From positions 1-64,000 of the forward strand of contig MDYQ01000448.1 of the NCBI GenBank assembly GCA_003024175.1: 64,000 bases of DNA, read 5' to 3'. Below, piece after piece: positions 12,374-22,527 of this stretch. How positions within the stretch are numbered: the stretch's first letter is position 1; each line of letters begins with the position of its first letter. The stretch comes from Planoprotostelium fungivorum (lineage: Eukaryota; Evosea; Variosea; Cavosteliida; Cavosteliaceae). The translations under genes were made by a program, and so were the position numbers. Under the pieces are notes generated by a model. That model saw nothing but the letters and a program-made list of their open reading frames with translations, was not told where the DNA came from and did not search any database.

Positions 12374-13089
12374 TCACAATATGTACTCGTAGACGTTCTT
12401 ATCCCTTCTTCCCTTCAGATCGTGATGGAGTCATTCGACTCACCTAGTGTACGGACAGCCGCCATGCGAGACCTCCACCTCTACCGATCCTGGAGGATGG
12501 GGTGGGGCATAGCATTCGATTCTTCCTTGACCCTTCCACAGTGCCCCAACGACTGTTCTATAGAGGACGTGAGATGGTGCATGATGATGGAGCTCACTGT
12601 CCAAACTTGCACGCGTACGTTCTGTCTTCGGGGAAGTTCTCACCACTGATGACCACCTATCCAAATGAGATGGTGTGACGCGTAGGAGTGGCTCACTCTG
12701 TTTCCTCCAAAGGTGGACCCCGTATTGGGATGTAAACCTAAGACGCGTGTTGCATTAGAAATGGATGGTGGGGAAGATGGAGGTGTTGGAGCTGATGATT
12801 CGTTCAGATAATTTCAAAGAGAAGGTGGCGCACCGAGGAGGTGTATGGTGGGTGGATCGACTTCGTTGGTTATCGAATGGAGATCTGCGTCGGATGACAA
12901 CTCTAAACCACTAAATATGAGTCGAAACTGGGTCGAGTCAGGAGGTGGTGGGTTGGTGTTGATGTGTACCTCTCCTGTGATGTTGCGAGCGACTCTGAGA
13001 CGTTCTTTCAAAGAGAGAAGAGAGCATTCGTCGTCAATTTGTACGTCTATATTCTGTCGAGCAAGGACGTCGTGAATGATGAGACGCAT
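12374..13089 (-). CDS. Ubiquitin-like domain plus IPT/TIG domain protein
   Basis: Starts MRLIIHDVLARQNIDVQ and has a ubiquitin-like fold over about 85 residues, with FRLIFSGLELSSDADL corresponding to the ubiquitin 'RLIFAGKQLEDGRTL' strand and turn. After an intron (GTGCGCC..CATCAG, about 46 nt) and a Pro-rich linker comes an IPT/TIG domain. Its parts are VLGLHPNTGSTFGGNR, then VVISGENFPEDRTYACKFG, then QGRIECYAPPHPPGSVEVEV, a classic IPT core. It ends ...NVYEYIL at a TGA (12376-12374). Four introns of about 40-46 nt were placed by frame continuity. IPT/TIG domains are immunoglobulin-like folds found in transcription factors and surface receptors. There is no signal peptide, so an intracellular or nuclear role is more likely. 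The combination with a ubiquitin-like domain is unusual, and no specific function can be assigned. Confidence 0.75.
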
Positions 13090-13274
13090 GCGTGATGGTG
13101 ATTGATGCTTACGTAACGGAAAAATGGGAACGAAAAGGGTGATTTTATTCATATTTATTCTATATAACATGTATTTGTAACTCGAGGGATATATCTTGTC
13201 ATTTGTGGTAGACAAGTACTGCGACAGTGTCGCCAGCAAACCATCTCTCAACCGTAGACTCGTTCACCTTCTCA

Positions 13275-14217
13275 TCATTTATTTCTTATAGAGAGTAATT
13301 CGCTGACAGTGACGATCTTCCAACCCTGCTCTTTCAATCTCGGGATCAATATTCTCAACGATTCCACCGTCCATGATCTCTGATCGTGCAGAATGACAAT
13401 GCTTCCTTGGCTAACCATCTGTGCAAAAGTCAGCACGTCGAGTTCTCCTTGGATGTTGTCTTCTGTTCACCTTTTCTACGAAGAATGCATTCCATCTGAT
13501 GGGATGTCAGCAACGCATATGATGATGGGCGACTTACTCTGCCAGGGAGATCTGTGGGTCGTGGGGGTACACATTACCAAGAACAGTTTTGTATCTCTTC
13601 CCTTGGACAAGTTCCAGCATGTTACTGTTTAGCGTTAGATGCCTATATAACCATACATATCTCTCACCCATTCCAGAGTCCAGAGCCGGGGCGAAAGTAT
13701 CTTCCTCTCCTTTGCACACCCGTTCGGTTGTGTGCTCCCTCAATCATCGTGTCGACCTGCGTTCGCATCAATAAATGGTCTGGCTCTGGTCGAATGGGTG
13801 TAGATGTCTACGAACCTGGTCAATCTGGCGACTCAATTCTGAGATGGGGAGTTGAAAGGAAGGTTCGTCTCTCATGGCATGGTTCCCGATTTCGTGCCCC
13901 TCCAAAAGCATTCGGTCGAGTAACTCTCTAGCGCCAGTCTCTTCATATTGTTCTGTGACTACACTGCCGGATCCAATGTTGGAGCCGATGCAGAAAAATG
14001 TGGCCTTTGCATCATTTTCACGGAGCACGTCCAGTATCTGCGACGTATAATGACCCGGGCCATCGTCAATGGTCAGAGCTAGGACTCTCTGCGTCGTCTC
14101 GACGCGAAAAAGAACACGAGAGTCCATTAGCCCAGTGACGGCCGATGGTGGTGCCGAGACCCATCCCAGAGGAGAGACTGAGAAGATGAAGGCACACACC
14201 TTCCACCAAAAGTCCAT
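13275..14217 (-). CDS. Secreted polysaccharide (chitin-type) deacetylase
   Basis: NodB-fold carbohydrate esterase family 4 protein, predicted to remove N-acetyl groups from chitin-like polymers. The signal peptide is MDFWWKVCAFIFSVSPLGWVSA. The catalytic base and metal motif is LALTIDDGP, followed by KATFFCIG and then HEIGNHAMRDEPS. In that last motif the first His is kept and the second His of the usual HxxxH has Asp in its place, as in an NHxxxDxPS subgroup. Later exons give VLGNVYPHDPQIS, the leucine/His motif IVILHD and ILIPRLKEQGWKIVTVSELL, then the stop at 13277-13275. About three short introns. Such enzymes typically act in cyst or spore wall formation or in feeding; both are inference here. 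Its start codon lies 86 nt from the divergent E2 gene. Confidence 0.87.
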
Positions 14218-14303
14218 GAAGAGGTGAGAATGCCGTTCCCCGGTTGTAATCCGGAGTTCCTCCGGAAGGCAAGATCATCATCTCTTGTTTCTTACAAAAC
14301 AAC
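14218..14303. promoter_or_regulatory. 86-nt bidirectional promoter region
   Basis: Only 86 nt separate the start codons of the deacetylase (-) and the 2-oxoglutarate dehydrogenase E2 gene (+). Both promoters and 5' leaders must overlap here or extend into the coding regions. No specific element recognised. Confidence 0.5.
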
Positions 14304-16145
14304 ATGCTGAGAAACGTCTCGAGCGGCCAGAGGAGCCTATCCCGTCTGTTATCTCAGAGCCAGGTGCGTGCAGTTTCTGCAAATCGAATCGGGATCGCTC
14401 ATATTACCAGCGCATCGTGGCCACACAGAAGAGCGCTCAGCTGTTCCACAAGTTGGCCCCAGTCAGGACCTTCACTAACCAGACTTCTAATATCAATGTA
14501 ACTAGAATTGTATCACACAAGTTGAACACCACCCCTCGCCCTCTGTCTCGTTTCTATGCTACAGGTGAACTCATTCCGCCTTAATGTAACTCAAATCATG
14601 TTAGAGAAGATCATCAAGGTTCAGAACCTCGGTGATTCGATCACAGAAGGAACCATCCAAAAGTGGGAGAAGAGTGAGTCTCTTGTCCATCATATCGGCC
14701 CTGATGTGTGATCAGATGTCGGTGATTTCGCCAAGGAGGATGAGTTGGTTGTCCTCATCGAAACAGACAAGGTGAGCTGTCTTCTCTTCCTCCATCGCTT
14801 ATCTCCATCAGGTCGTCAACGAAGTCAGAGCACCCGAGAACGGATACATCCGCAAGCACTTTGCCGAGGCCGGTGAGACCCCCTCTTCATCTCATCCAAT
14901 CACATCACATTCCCATCATCCATCATCTCACCATCTCTCTATAGAGTCCACCGTCCTCGTAGGTGCAGATCTCTTCTCTCTCGAGCCCGCCGCCGCTCCC
15001 GCCGGTGGTGAGGCCAAGCCAGCCGCCCCTAAGGCAGAAGAGAAGAAGCCCGAGGCCAAGCCAGAGACCAAAGCTGAGCCCGCCAAGGCCAAAGAGGTCG
15101 AGAAGCCGTTCGAGTCCTCCGGACCTCAGGCCGCCAAGGCCGACAAGAGTGAATGCCTTTTATTTTATTTTATTTCTCACGCCCGACAGAGCCAGAGCCC
15201 AAGCCAGAAGCGAAGGCCGCCCCCGCCCCCGTGGCACCCACTGCCACAGGAAAGAGGACAGAAAGCCGCGTCAAGATGAACCGCATGAGACTGAGAATCG
15301 CCGAGAGGTTGAAGGACTCGCAGAACACTTATGCCCTCCTCACCACCTTCAACAAGATCGACATGTCTGCCATCATGGAGCTCAGAAACGTCTACAAGGT
15401 GGGATTTTCGGCGTTGTAGATCGGCTCAATATTTCAGGACGAGTTCGCCACGAAGCACGGAGTCAAGTTGGGATTCATGTCTGCCTTCGTGAAGGCATCC
15501 GCCATCGCTCTGCAGCAGCAACCCATCGTGAACGCCGTTATAGAGGGTAACGAGATCGTATACAGAGACTACGTAGACATATCCGTCGCTGTCTCCTCTC
15601 CCACCGGTTTAGTCGTCCCCGTCTTGAGAAACGTTCAGACTCAGAACTTCGCCCAGATCGAGAAGGGCATCGCCGATTACGGAAAGAAGGTGACGATCTA
15701 CAAGGGTCCATTCGATTGAAACCCGTCAGGCGAAGGACGGTAAGCTGGCCGTGGAAGACATGGCTGGAGGTACCTTCACCATCTCGAACGGAGGTGTCTT
15801 TGGTTCGCTCATGGGCACTCCCATCCTCAACCCACCTCAATCTGCCATCCTTGGAATGCACGCTATCAACAAGGAGGCCGTTGTAATCAACGACCAGGTG
15901 AATCATCTGAATTTGATATCCATTTCGATGTAGAGTGCGAAATGTGTGGAAAATCGAGTGTCGATCTACAACGAGACGGGGAGGACGGGAGAGACTGATG
16001 GAGGACACAGGTGGTCATCCGACCCATCATGTACGTTGCCCTGACGTACGATCACCGCTTGATCGACGGAAGAGAGGCCGTCACTTTCTTGAAGAAGATC
16101 AAGGACATCATCGAGGATCCCAGAAGAATTGTGCTGGACCTGTGA
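14304..16145 (+). CDS. DLST: Dihydrolipoamide succinyltransferase, E2 of 2-oxoglutarate dehydrogenase, mitochondrial
   Basis: Transfers succinyl groups to CoA in the TCA-cycle 2-oxoglutarate dehydrogenase complex. The N-terminus [17 protein letters not shown] is Arg/Ser-rich and looks like a mitochondrial presequence. A lipoyl domain follows ([34 protein letters not shown], with Lys in ETDK as the lipoylation site). Next is a Pro/Ala/Lys-rich linker without an E3-binding domain, as is usual for DLST. The catalytic domain runs from [19 protein letters not shown] through [13 protein letters not shown] and [14 protein letters not shown] to [15 protein letters not shown], which carries the catalytic His and Asp. 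It ends RRIVLDL at 16145. About eight introns, one of which ends in CGTTGTAG-like sequence near 15418. Length and domain order fit the family well. Confidence 0.95.
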
Positions 16146-16453
16146 GTTGGACAGTCGATAAAGGATCATATTCTCTCTCTTACTCATCTTTGTGGTGTGA
16201 TGTGATCCAGAGATGGATGGTGCTGGAAGAGTTCTCGTGTGGATCGGTCATCTGATATGAAAGAGGATGTTTGAATCTCTGTTCTTCCGAGGTATGCAGA
16301 GCGGCTGATGATGGTTGAAATTAATTTGAACCCTGTTTGAAAGAATTGACGTTTGCCAGTTTCGAAAGGGAAGGGAAAATTTAAGCCGATCTTCAACACC
16401 ATCGCATCCTCTACCAGAGCTCACCTCCTTACTCGAAGCAATCCTTAGAGCGG
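16146..16453. other. Intergenic between DLST and the SepA-like kinase
   Basis: About 310 nt between same-strand genes, holding the DLST 3' UTR and the kinase promoter and 5' UTR. No gene or RNA seen. Confidence 0.5.
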
Positions 16454-19400
16454 ATGCCCAAAGTCAGTCGAGGTAATGCGATGCATCTGATGATGGCAAA
16501 ATGGTCCTGTCACTCACTGATACCCCATAGAGAGGGGAAAGCTCTCCAGGTCTGAGTCGGTCAGTAAGTTAGACAATAATGGACAAGATTCTGAAGATGC
16601 TCTGAGTCCCAGAAGCGTGAAGCATGTGGCTGGCTCTCTCAAGATCAAAGACAAACAGACGGTCGGCGATTATGTGAGAATATTATCCGCATCGTGATGC
16701 ATCCATCTGTATATCTCTTACAATCGCTGATTCAGTATGCCAGATCTTGATCGATGTCATTGGTAAGGGAGGTTATGGTACCGTATACAAAGGTCTCCAT
16801 CGATTCAAAGGCAATTTTGTAGCGATTAAGAAGATCTTGTTGAGCCGAATCGCCGTGACAGACGACACCGTGGACACATTCATGGTGATCTATCTCCCTT
16901 TCCGACCCAAGCATCACATTTCATAGTCATTAGAACGCGTCCCTCTCTTCTCTCCACACATCATCATCACCATACAATTCATGTACCTCCATCATCTTCT
17001 CGTTCCCACTCGACTCACACCCCATAGATGGAAATCAAGTTACTGCAACGTCTGAAACATTTAAATATCGTCAAATACATTGATCACATCCTTCAGAAGC
17101 GCTCCCTCTACATCGCCATGGAGTGAGTCATCATATCGACACGAAATCTCATCGATTTTTCAGATTCATGGAGATCGGTTCTTTAGAACACATGGTACGT
17201 CGACACGGCGTGTTTCCAGAGGAGCTAGTCAGTGTCTACACGAAACAAGTTTTAGATGGTTTAAATTACCTTCACACGGAAGGTGTCGTGCACAGAGACA
17301 TCAAAGCCGCGAACGTGAGATCTCATCATCAACTCCATCGTCTTCGCTTTCATCATCGTCATCGTGATGATGTGAACGGAACGTGGCTGATTGTAGATGG
17401 AAGATCTTGGTATCATCAGACGGACACATCAAATTGGCCGATTTCGGTGTTGCGACTCAATTGTGTGACCCTCGTAATGCCGGAGATTTCGGCGGAACTC
17501 CGCACTGGAGTGAGTGAACATCTATCCTCATGTCTTAACGACACGTCGACTCATGATCACGACATCATGATGACGTCATCACAGTGGCACCCGAAGTCAT
17601 CAACATGCAGCCGGTGACGACTGCGTGTGACATATGGAGTTTGGGTTGTACGGTCATCGAGTTGTTGACGGGGAGACCACCCTACTGGGATCTACCTATC
17701 GCTGCCGCTCTCTACTCGTGAGTCATTTGGTCATCAGATGGAGACATGATGATGAGACGTGTGTGAAAAAACTGAACGTCTGTAGAATTGTTACAGAGGA
17801 TCGACCGCCGCTGCCTGAGGGAATCTCTGCGGTGAGAATTTTGTATCATTTATTTGATAACGTTCATTTATTCATTCTCCTCTGTGCTTATTCAGTATTT
17901 CCTGTATCGTTGTAGATTGACTCCTCCATGTAGAGTTTGAAAGATTTTTTGGTTCGGTGTCTGCATAAGAACGAACTATTGAGGGTAGACGCTCTCACCT
18001 TATTCTCCCACCCCTGGATCAGAAATCAAGAGAATACGGTGCGTTGTAGATCGAAATACAGTCGACTCAAGATCGCACAGCCACAAGAATTACCCGAAGT
18101 CCACGATCAATTATCCGTGTACAAGGAAAAACTTCAGGAAATCGGAAGAAAAGTCGAACTGACCACCCAAGTCGCCAGCCCGGGTAACCGCTACATGAAC
18201 GCTACCCCCAAGCCAGCCCGTGAGTTCTCCTCGAAATTTCACTGTATGACGTGTGATGACGTCATCAGGTCGGTCGCCCGTACATCCCATGGTATCACCC
18301 TCCCTGACTCCCCCCTCGTCTAGATCGGGCACCTTGAATGACATCAAAAACAATTCACTGAACAGCCGGAGAAATTCTCGCGGTGGAACATTTGTCATGC
18401 CGAAATCTCTCGCAAAATTCGAGGAAGACAACGAGGCCTTCGAGGAAGGATTCGGAGGTGATGGCGCGTTGTAGATGGATGTTGACGGGGTTAGATGCGA
18501 AGGGGGAGAGTTTGTCGTTGAGTGACATGAGTGGAAAGTTGAGAATACAAAAGGAAAATGCTCTGTGGGACGAAGAGATACAAGAATCATTCGACGGTGG
18601 TATTTTCATTTCATTTCATCTGACTCGTTGTAGATGGAGCGGAGATATCCATGTTGATGGACGAGAAGTACAGAGACCAACTACAACGAGACATCACTGG
18701 AATGATCGAAGTGTTGAACACGGACAGAGACCCAAAGACAGTCATCACCACTTGTGATCAACTGGTGGGGAAATTTCATCTGAATGTGACTCATCACCAT
18801 AGCGACACACACTGGGCAAGAACCCTACGGCCAAGATACAGCTCATCATACGTAACGGAGTGAGATTTCGAAGAAAATTCGGAGCGGCTGACGTCATGCA
18901 GATCGTTCCGCTGATGGAACAACTGTCGTGCCAGAAGGATGAAGAGGCCATTTTCCATATACTTCGGTTGATCAATTCAATCATAGACGATGCGAACGTC
19001 TTAGACACCATGTGAGTCTTCATCTGATGTCACGCGTCGATGATCGTGAGATGATGATCATGAGAGACGATGATCTTGAAGATGATGAAGGTGAATGACG
19101 CGTTGTAGATGTCTGTTGGGTGGGATACCACTCATCACAAATTACTCCACCGCGAATTTCAACAAGTCCGTTCGAACCCAAGTCGCCCGGTTCGTCTCGA
19201 ATATTTGTGCCTCCTCCTCCCTCACCGTCCACATGTTTGTCTCCTGCCGGTAACTCTCAACCCACGAAATTTCACTGACATTCCAAGGGGTTTCGCCGTA
19301 TTGACATCTCTCCTCGAGACAGACTACAACGAATTCAAAGACATGATACAGTACACCCTCGAATCCACCCTACGCATCTTCCGTCTGCAGGTATACGTCC

Positions 19401-21002
19401 GTCCCAAATATTCGTGCCTCACCCCTCTCCCAGACTCACACCCCCAAGAATGCCTTCTGTCATCTCTTCTCGAAATCAGGTTTCATCGATCGATTGGCAT
19501 TCTGTATTCAAGGAATTCCATCTCTGTTCACTCTACACTGTCACTCTGAAGACTTGGACTATCTGTTAAAGTTGAGCAGTGCGCTCTTCATCTTCTCTCA
19601 GGCAGATTCTCCCCTAGTCAAATCAGACATGGGAAAATCTTCCGTTTTAACCGGTGAGACATTTCGATGTGAATCGTGAGGGTGACCGCCTCAGCCATCA
19701 ACGCTCTGCTCAAATTTCTGCGGCCGAGGGGGAAGGAGAGAAAAACGGGCGAATTATTCGACATGGAGAATATGTCGACGTCGACACTCACACACCCTCT
19801 GTACAACCGTGGGCCCCTCAGGGACGCTCTGACACGGCTGCTGAAGACGGTGAAAAACTTGACGCTGGATCGTACGGTGAAGGAGAACATGGAGAAGGCA
19901 GGTGTAATCGAGACACTCATACTCTACCTCGAACTCCACGAGGAACACATCGACCGAGTCCAGGTGATCGACCCTCTACAACGTTGTAGACGCCGACATT
20001 TGACAGGAAATCCACAATCAGACGCTCAACGCCGTGTTCAACATCTGTCAATTGAATCGGAGGGGGCAAGATATCGTGGTGCAGAATGGAGGTGTCCATC
20101 CACTCATACGCATCGTTCAAGATAGAGGTCCGATGAAGGCACTCGCCGTATCGATACTGTCCAATCTCGTCCACACATCGGCACCGTCGAGGGTGGGAGA
20201 GGCCGGAGTGGTTCGTTGTAGATTGACGTTACCTCTCAGCAAAAAATGTGGGAGGGGAGGTGTCTGGAGATGTTCTTGGAGTTACTGAAGGAGGGGAACT
20301 ATTACGTCGACGCTATGGAGGCGATATCAGCCTGGGCTTCTTATGATATCATGAAAGTAGAGCAGCAACTGATGGAAGGAAAAAATGTCGACATTTTGAT
20401 CCGAATGTTCACGGAACAGGTGACTCGTTGTAGATGATCAAATCTGACGCGTTGTAGACGGGATCGCCGGAGTTCGGTAAAATGCTTCAGCCGCTGTTCA
20501 ATTTGACTACCCTCTCTGTGAATCTGAATCGACTGCTGGCCTCTCCCGAGAGGATGCTGATGTCAGACATCACAAAGTTGATTGGCACCACAACGGATCC
20601 GTTTTCGAGGGTGATCTCATCCTCTCGATGATGATCGTGCACGATCATCAGAGACAGGAGCTCATGCTTTACAGGTTCGACTTTTAAAGATACTGAATGT
20701 GTTGTACTCTAGCTCAGATCGTAAGAAGGAATTATTAGACAAGTATCAACTGTTGGACACAGTCAGAACCGTCGCTGAGCAAGACGACCGAGTCATCGTG
20801 TCCAACATCACAGACGTTCTGCTTCAAAACTTTGCTGGCCTGCGAATATAGTCGTTTTGTATTCTCTCGTCACCTTGGTGTCGTGTAGCAAGTGTATGCG
20901 CTGGAGGCAGAGAAGGTCAAGAACACAAGGAAGAGACCGTACAAGTTGGAAGGAAAGACACAGTTGAACAGGGACTTCAAGAAGACGAGAAGAACGCAAT
21001 AG
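16454..21002 (+). CDS. SepA/Cdc7/MAP3K-epsilon-like STE kinase with C-terminal armadillo repeats
   Basis: Protein kinase resembling the septation kinases Cdc7/SepH (fungi), SepA (Dictyostelium) and MAP3K-epsilon (plants). The start is MPKVSR, followed by a Ser-rich leader. The kinase domain (about 16730-18040) carries [55 protein letters not shown] and [19 protein letters not shown], so all catalytic motifs are intact. A linker at about 18050-18650 is followed by armadillo-type helical repeats (about 18640-20980) such as [21 protein letters not shown] and [14 protein letters not shown]. The tail is basic ([18 protein letters not shown]...KKTRRTQ) and ends at 21002. About twenty introns; several end in TGACTCGTTGTAG or TGACGCGTTGTAG. 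In its family it acts upstream of cytokinesis (septation initiation) signalling; that role here is inferred. Confidence 0.88.
18621..18633 (+). other. Stereotyped intron 3' end TGACTCGTTGTAG (one of eight exact copies)
   Basis: The exact 13-mer occurs on the + strand at 18621, 20421, 24504, 37635, 47063, 54100, 58175 and 58375. At seven of these it ends exactly at the intron 3' AG. At 20421 it sits just inside the intron start, and that intron ends in the variant TGACGCGTTGTAG. The TGAC could be the branch-site core about ten nt from the AG. Confidence 0.85.
19975..19990. repeat. 16-bp perfect palindrome TCTACAACGTTGTAGA
   Basis: Head-to-head copies of the common octamer form a perfect inverted repeat inside an intron of the SepA-like kinase. 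Near-palindromic versions lie at about 24127-24142, 48990-49005 and 59187-59202. Confidence 0.9.
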
Positions 21003-21216
21003 ATGATGGTGATGATCGTGCCTGTGTTACTCGATGGAAGCCATGTCTGGGAAAAGAGTGAGAGTATTTTACCTTCGGAGGTGATGACAAGAACCCCGGC
21101 AATGGCGTTTCTATTCCGTCATCCGCCGATCGGCGATGATGACGCGATCTGTTCGCTTCTAAATTATTCTGCCATCCTCTTATCATATTATTCAACCTAC
21201 ACAAATCAACAGCAGC

Positions 21217-22020
21217 ATGACCACTACAGACAACAACAAGATCTGGCTCGTCACCGGAGCCAACCGAGGTATCGGATTCAACTTGGTGAAGAATCTCATT
21301 TCACGTGCCGACACCATCGTCTATGCCGCAGCCAGAGATCCTCAAAAGGCTACAGAGCTGCAAAAGCTCGCAACAGCTCACAAGAACCTCCATATCATCA
21401 AGATCACGTCGGGATCCGTCGAAGATGCCAAGAACGCCGCAGCCAACATCGAGAAGGTGATACACTCATTCGATCCTCTTCTCTCATCTCACCTCCACCA
21501 GCAATCGGGAGGCCTCGATTACGTCATCGCCAACGCCGGCATCGCTTATTCCAATTCGAGACTGAAGGACGTCACGCTAGAGGATGTCAACGACCACTTT
21601 CAAGTCAACGTGGTCGGAGTGCTGGTATTATTCCAGGCCGTCCTTCCCCTCCTCCTCAAGAGACAGACACGTGTCTTCGAGGCCATCAGCTCAGCCGTCG
21701 CCAGCAACACGAACGCCGCACTCTTTGTTCCCTTCAACAACGGATCGTACAGCTTATCCAAGGCCGCTCTCAATTATCTCGTCCGCAGGATCTCTGTGGA
21801 GCATGCAGAAGAGAACCTCGTTGCCTTCACCGTCCACCCCGGTTTAGTCGAGACAGACATGGCCCAGGACTTCTTAGACAGACCGGAGGCTGCGTCATGG
21901 AAGAGCTACGCCATCAAGCCGGATGATAGTGCAAAGGCGTTGCTGGCTGTGACCGATAAGGCAAATAAGGAGTACAACGGGAAGTACCTCAACTACGATG
22001 GAACTGAACTGCCTTGGTAA
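21217..22020 (+). CDS. Short-chain dehydrogenase/reductase (SDR)
   Basis: NAD(P)-dependent oxidoreductase of the classical SDR family, about 250 residues. It has TGANRGIG for cofactor binding, the structural LDYVIANAG motif, ISSAVAS with the catalytic Ser, and YSLSK (YxxxK) at the active site, then HPGLVETDMA. Start MTTTDNNKIWLVTGANRG at 21217, stop at 22020. The frame is open throughout, but 21457-21501 looks like a 45-nt intron (AAG|GTGATACACTC..CTCCACCAG). Removing it joins NAAANIEK directly to QSGGLDYVIANAG, as the family requires, while leaving it in adds 15 residues without a stop. Substrate is unknown; it resembles fungal and amoebal sniffer-like or ketoreductase SDRs. Confidence 0.9.
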   Translation: MTTTDNNKIWLVTGANRGIGFNLVKNLISRADTIVYAAARDPQKATELQKLATAHKNLHIIKITSGSVEDAKNAAANIEKVIHSFDPLLSSHLHQQSGGLDYVIANAGIAYSNSRLKDVTLEDVNDHFQVNVVGVLVLFQAVLPLLLKRQTRVFEAISSAVASNTNAALFVPFNNGSYSLSKAALNYLVRRISVEHAEENLVAFTVHPGLVETDMAQDFLDRPEAASWKSYAIKPDDSAKALLAVTDKANKEYNGKYLNYDGTELPW

Positions 22021-22527
22021 TAGATACGCATGATGCAACTCTTGCTCTATTTTGCTCATAACTCGACACAAGAAAAGTGTGGTACGGTTTCCGATCGACT
22101 TTCCCAAGATGATGTCGGTGTTGATCGTGACATCATTAGTACTTACAAGAATTCGTTTGATCGTGATGATAGGGCTTTATAGAGGACAAGACTTATCGTC
22201 TGGAAAGGGTAGATGAAGTGAGCGTGTGTGGGAAAATCGGTTTAATCGGTTTTAAAGTTTGTAGTTCGGTGAATGGTGTTCGACAAACAAAGGTGGTGTG
22301 TTTATTCACACGAATACCCGATGAGCGAAGGTGAGCAGACGTGCACACATCTATGAAGGATAACATGAGCAGCTCTTCAACGCGAAAACCAAGTCATTGG
22401 CTTCGGTCAGAATGAATCGGATCAAATCACACCCGTTGACCAAATTCCACTGGTTGAGTCGTCAGAGATCTTCTATCGAATCACATTCTTCAATTTGTCG
22501 CTGTATCTGACGCGGATCAGGCATCCG
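22021..22527. other. Intergenic between SDR and RCC1-BTB
   Basis: About 510 nt. Several short open stretches occur near 22390-22520 but none joins convincingly to the downstream RCC1 frame. No RNA gene or repeat recognised. Confidence 0.45.

Noticed and set aside
12278-12649. Open frame on the plus strand that looks like a small gene
   Set aside because: The minus strand here splices cleanly into an IPT/TIG domain with conserved IECYAPPHPPGSVEVEV, so the plus-strand frame is a shadow.
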